Shown here in pieces: positions 59,622 to 64,000 of a stretch of DNA of 64,000 bases. The translations under genes were made by a program, and so were the position numbers. This DNA is from Ampullaceana balthica (lineage: Eukaryota; Mollusca; Gastropoda; Lymnaeidae). Under the pieces are notes generated by a model. The model was not told the DNA's origin. It was given only the letters and a program-made list of their open reading frames with translations, and ran no database searches. Every line of letters starts with the position of its first letter. Within the stretch, counting starts at the first letter, position 1. The stretch lies in assembly GCA_944989445.1 (NCBI GenBank), contig CALYLW010000121.1, positions 1,070,729 through 1,134,728 of the forward strand. The letters are read 5' to 3'.

Positions 59622-59914
59622 CTAGAATTTTATCACCCGTCAAAAATGACGGAAGTTTTCAAAATAAATACACATGAGATTAAAAAATAACGTAATACAG
59701 AACTTTCAATTATTTTATTTATTTTTATTTGATTCATTTATTATCATATTGAACAATTTTATGCGGAACGTTCGAAAAGTGTTATTTTTGGTGCAGCACT
59801 ATAAAACAAAATCGATCGCAGCGCCACCTAACAGCATTACAACAAAATCGATCGCAGTTCCACCTAACTATAATTACATCCATACATACAGACAACGGGA
59901 ATTATGTAAATAGA
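59622..59914 (-). mobile_element. non-autonomous Helitron
   Basis: On the minus strand it starts TC after A, ends CTAG before T, and has a CGTCA-loop-TGACG hairpin near the 3' end. It is homologous to 26742-27004 but contains a duplicated AAAATCGATCGCAG..CCACCTAAC segment. Confidence 0.75.
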
Positions 59915-60660
59915 TTAATATAGGGGATGCCACTTTTATGATTTTTCCCCGGGCGTAAAATATCCTAGCTACGCCTATGTTAACAAACGCCACATGCTGT
60001 AGAAACATATTTAAATACAAGGAAGTTATAACAATGTATGTACAGTGCATGTCATGCATTCGTGAAAAAGAAATGAATTCTATAGAATATCAACTTCACA
60101 ATTCTCCGGTTACGAAACACAAGGAATAAATTTAAGTATTAGAGGCAAATAAATGAACTCTTTCAGCATCAAATACCTGCCCTTACAGTTATTGGAACAG
60201 TTGCGTTAGCTTTAAAAAACAAAAATTCATTAAGGAAAAACAAACGAAATCTATCAATATAAACTATTTACCTGTTAACGAAACCGTAAATTTAACCCGA
60301 CAGTTGTTTCAGTATATAAGTTAACGTGTATATCAAGTTGTGTCAGAATATAAGTTAATGTGTATATCACGCCCTCTTGTCAGGTAGCTTGCGCCAAAAT
60401 ATTAAACTTCTGAGTTTGTTGATTCTATTATCCCTTTAGTGAGAAATACTATAATTAGCGAAATTCCCAAAACCAAAATCCACAGATAAATGGTAGAGGA
60501 GAACAGTGATATATAATATAAGTGACACATATTTGATTGCATAAGAATTGTTTTCCGCCAGGTTTTTAGTAATGTTTACAAAATTCCACTCAGCAAATAT
60601 TTTGTTGTTTCTCTCGATATATGACGGTTAAAGTGTGGCATGAACAATGAACGTTTCTGG

Positions 60661-60873
60661 TCAAGAGAACTCGTCGGACAGACATGCAGAAGGTTGTATG
60701 CTTTCCTCTGACAGGAAATCGTTTTGCCTCTCAAGAATAATGGACTCGCTGTAATTCTTCGCCGACCTATCCAATTCCATTTCTACCTGAGCAATGGTGC
60801 GTTGCTCACAGTGAGATCTTGGCACATAAGATGCTTGAGAAAACGCGTGTCTGTTACGGCAGACATTAAACAA
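60661..60873 (-). other. candidate small exon or short gene, unrecognised
   Basis: A 70-codon frame starting MFNVCRNRHAF and ending CLSDEFS has protein-like composition. A donor-like CAG|GTAGAA after RTIAQ would leave phase 0, which fits IRF exon 1, 9 kb downstream on the same strand. No homology is recognised; linkage to IRF is speculation. Confidence 0.2.
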
Positions 60874-61129
60874 ATTTTAGAACAAGATTATAAGAATTTA
60901 TATGTTTATCTCTGGACTCTTGAATCCATGGCAGCGAAATGATGCAATGGCGAATATTTTGAATGTCAAAGTTTGTTTGTTGACAAGTAATATTTTAATG
61001 TCGACCAAAGAGAACCTAAAGAGCACTAGCGGATAGAAGAAATAAGGCGTTATTTGAAAATCACGAAGACATTCTGTAATATATCATATAGAATGGGACT
61101 GCGATAAAGCTTTTAAATAAAATACAAAA

Positions 61130-61260
61130 TACGCAAACACATTGTGTAATGAGAGCAATAAATGTGAGCTTTATTTTAAAACTAACACGACAGTATTGGT
61201 TTCTGCTAATGCCTTCATCAGTACAATAAAAAATAAAATACGTAATTACATAAGTAATAT
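61130..61260 (-). mobile_element. Penelope-type 3' relic with hammerhead-like core
   Basis: The minus strand reads CTGATGAAGGCATTAGCAGAAA (split here as CTGATGA, AGGCATTAGCA, GAAA at 61200-61221), a hammerhead-like core with an intact CUGAUGA and GAAA, followed by AT-rich sequence typical of Penelope 3' regions. Stem II pairs imperfectly. Confidence 0.45.
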
Positions 61261-61324
61261 TTAAATTCTTAAAACATCAAATCATAAAACATTTATGTAA
61301 AAGAAAAAGAAAGGAAAAACACCA

Positions 61325-61463
61325 ACAAACAATGACACAGGATATAGGAAAAAGGAGGCAGTATCTCTAGTACCAACAACAATTAGACAAAAGACATATA
61401 TCAAGTAGCAGTCAGAATTTAAGATACTGCCTCCTTTTTCCTATATCCGGTGTCATTGTTTGT
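61325..61463. repeat. inverted repeat, 42-bp arms, 41/42 identical
   Basis: Arms at 61325-61366 and 61422-61463, spacer 55 bp. The single mismatch is at ACAC(A/C)GGAT. The arms are not related to the other repeats seen here. Confidence 0.9.
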
Positions 61464-61807
61464 AGATATTTTGATTTTTTTTTAACGACCGAGAAACAAT
61501 TGGGAGTCATTGCATCGGAACCAAATTGTATAAGATTAAGTTATTGAATAGGTAATGGGCAAGTTTGAGAAGAAGAAAAGACGCAATAAAACGACTAAAG
61601 CGTCGATAACAACTCTTCCTCGGCACGCATACATAAACAACAAGAAGTAAGTAAATTAAATAAAATGATCTGCAGCAGTGTGTAGTCCAAGTCATTCACT
61701 ACTGTGAACTTTGACACAGCCGAGTGAACATCCTAAAGGTAAAATCTAGACACATGCTGGAAGTACACAATTTATTGTTTTGAAGTTTACATTTAAATTT
61801 ACGAAAA

Positions 61808-61879
61808 TGGCTTTAAAAAAAAATTGAGACCTAATTGCTAATCTGGCTTTAAAAAAAAATTGAGACCTAATTGCTAATC
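61808..61879. repeat. exact 36-bp direct duplication
   Basis: Two adjacent identical units beginning TGGCTTTAAAAAAAAATTGA. Confidence 0.95.
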
Positions 61880-62759
61880 TATGTTCGTTTTAGGGATTTA
61901 AAATTGTGCACCCAAAAATAGACGCCGTAAAACTTTGCACAATAATTTATTATTTCGCACACGCGTGAACCAAGAATAATGTACAAATTCCCTACCGCTG
62001 AGGTTGACAGATGAAATCAGATTCATCCCTCAAGTTAACCTAGACAAAAATAAAATTAGAAGTCAAATGAGGAAGTCACAAAGATCGAGCTACAATAAAA
62101 TAGTGCCGATACTGCGTATAGATCCAGTGGCGTAGGAAAGGTAGGGGTGCGTACATGGGTTAGGGTGGGGCTTTTTTTTTAAAACAGAGGGGCGATATTT
62201 CTGACAAAACTAGATATTGATAATGTTTTCCTGAAAAGTGTTGAGAGTTACCCACAGGCGCTACTAACCCTAGGTATACCCCTCTGCCGGCTGAGGACAC
62301 AATGTCATCGAAAACGACGGTAAGTGAACAATGGAGCCGCCACAGTTGGAGACGAAACGGATGCCAAGTGAATCGTGAAAAGTCCGCTCGCTTGATATTC
62401 AAGTTCAGTTAGGATTTGAATAAATACTCTTCCGGGTAGTGGCAATTATTCGTATAATTTTAATTGCTTATTAAACAGCAACCGCTGCACAGAGATAGAC
62501 GGGAGAAAGAGAACGGGAAAAAAAGAAGCCATTCATAGATTATTTGAAACAAATATAAACAAAAAAATACAAAAGGGAAAACAAAACAATATTCTCAGAA
62601 ATAAAATAATCTTAGACCTTAATGATAATATGTTTTTTTTCTTTGGTGATTTTTTAAAGCTAGGATGCGAATAACTCCCAAGCCCGGGTGAGAGAGGAGG
62701 AGGGTTGTGCGAAGGGCTAGCATCCCTTCCCGTAAAAAAAGCCTTGCTACAAAAACGTG

Positions 62760-64000
62760 AACAAAGAAAAAATAGGAAACTCGGACCTTGGAGATGATGG
62801 GTCTCGTAACAGAGAACTTATGAAGCTGGGTGGCCAAAGCCAACTGGAAACCACCCGGCAGACAACCATCCTCTCCAATAGGACCACCACCACCTTAGGA
62901 ACATGGAACGTAAGGACCATGTTAGAAGCTGGAAAAACTGCCCCAAGTTGCTGCCTAAATGCAACGGTACAAGCTAGCCATCCTAGGGATAAGTGAATCC
63001 CGATGGACTGGCTCAGGCCAGATGAAGCTCAGCACAGGAGAACTGCTACTATATTCAGGCCATGATGAAGAAAACGCAGCCCGCACCCAAGGAGTAGCAA
63101 TCACGCTTTCCAAAACTGCTCAGAACGCCCTTTTAGGGTGGGAAGCACATGGTCCCCGAATAATCACCGCAAGATTTAAGACCAAAAAGCAAGAAGTCAA
63201 TATGGATCTTCTTCAGGTATACGCTCCTACTAACGACAGTAAAGAAGAGGACAAAGAGGACTTCTATAACAGACTGAGAACCCTTATCCAAAAGTGTCCT
63301 AGGAGCAATGTGATTATTCTAATGGGCGACCTAAATGCAAAAATAGGCAGCAACAATAATGGATATGAAGAATGCATGGGAACGCATGGCCTCGGAGAGA
63401 TGAACGATAATGGTGAAAGGCTAGCAGATCTATGTGCTGTAGATGGACTGGTCATTGGTGGAAGTCTCTTCATGCATAGAAATATCCACAAGGCAACATG
63501 GATATCACAGATATGTCAACGGCTAACCAAATCCACAATATCTGTATCTGCAAAAAGTTTAGAAGATCTTTCCAAGATGTAAGGGTAAAAAGAGGGGCAG
63601 ATGTAGCCTCAGACCATCATCTACTGATTGCCCAACTAAGGCTCAAATTGAAAAAGAATTGGACAAGTGAGGGAAGCAAGCGCCAACGTTTTAACACTAC
63701 TCTTTTGAAAGGGGGACCAAAACTTAATGAGTTCAAACTTACGCTAACAAACAAATTCCAGATCTTACAAGAACTTGGCAACGAAGAAACAGTTGACCAA
63801 AACTGGAAAAGCTTCAAAGAAATACTTACGACCACCTGTGAAAAAGTGTTGGGTCCAAGACAACAAACGCATAAAGAATGGATCTCTAATGAAACCATGG
63901 AGAAAATCCAACAGAGGAAAAAGAAGAAGGCAAATCTCAACAACAACCGCACCAGAACTTAAAAAGCTAGAGCATCAGCAGAATACGCAGAAGCCAATAA
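62760..64000 (+). pseudogene. RTE-like LINE, endonuclease region, frameshifted and cut by window end
   Basis: An AP-endonuclease-type domain appears across three frames: TLGTWNVRTMLEAGKTA (62757-62996 frame), then KLAILGISESRWTGSGQMKL, DLLQVYAPTNDS and ILMGDLNAKIGSNN (62959-63582 frame), then RRSFQDVRVKRGADVASDHH (63498-63962 frame). Frames change near 62945 and near 63510, and a TAA stops the third at 63960 although homologous-looking sequence continues. GTWNVRTM, the E in ISESRW, GDLNAKIG and the SDHH motif are endonuclease signatures. The RT would lie beyond 64000. The clade (RTE/CFDP2-like) is from general recognition. Confidence 0.85.

Noticed and set aside
1..64000. CRISPR arrays, bacterial operons or a phage-like cluster
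   Set aside because: None present; tandem arrays here lack unique spacers, and the genes are spliced eukaryotic genes.

Overview
This is animal nuclear DNA: AT-rich, with spliced genes whose short exons sit in large, transposon-filled introns. The mix of CR1/L2-like LINEs, a tRNA-SINE that shares their tail, an RTE-like element, Penelope-like elements, Helitrons, pogo-like elements and many hAT elements suggests a lophotrochozoan, most likely a gastropod mollusc. That placement is inference and was not tested. No tRNA or rRNA gene with an intact fold, no CRISPR array and no operon was seen.

Four protein genes can be built exon by exon with matching splice phases. (1) COX10, heme A pathway farnesyltransferase, + strand, 6525-12079, six coding exons, about 495 aa. 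(2) A TEX47-like gene, - strand, 14161-20138, eight coding exons, about 248 aa. COX10 and TEX47 meet tail to tail, with polyadenylation signals at about 13.5-13.8 kb. (3) UTP3/SAS10, small-subunit processome, + strand, 22023-38155, fourteen coding exons, about 402 aa, apparently broken by a one-base frameshift in one exon. It is head to head with TEX47 across about 1.9 kb filled with nested LINE and SINE copies. (4) An interferon-regulatory-factor-like transcription factor, - strand, 44728-51863, eleven coding exons, with an apparent in-frame TAA in the penultimate exon. It converges on UTP3.

By region: 1-6.4 kb is repeats (tandem array, Helitron-like element, pogo-like copies, GC-rich CRE-bearing repeats, telomere-like patch). 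6.5-12 kb is COX10 with hAT elements in intron 2. 14-20 kb is TEX47. 20.5-21.8 kb is a nest of LINE and SINE copies. 22-38 kb is UTP3, with a Penelope-like element carrying a long open frame (RT plus GIY-YIG) in its third-last intron and a complete hAT element in its last intron. 39-44.6 kb is repeats. 44.7-51.9 kb is the IRF gene, with a LINE and three minisatellites in its introns; one minisatellite is built from copies of the exon 1 splice donor. 52-64 kb has no confident gene: hAT, LINE, Helitron and Penelope relics, a 42-bp-arm hairpin and an RTE-like element that runs off the window edge.

The host genes have unrelated jobs (mitochondrial heme synthesis, a testis-family protein, ribosome biogenesis, transcription), so the clustering has no evident functional meaning. 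I found no convincing undescribed multi-gene system. The most unusual items are the splice-donor minisatellite, the Penelope ends with a hammerhead-like core, and the SINE nested in a LINE that carries the same 3' tail.
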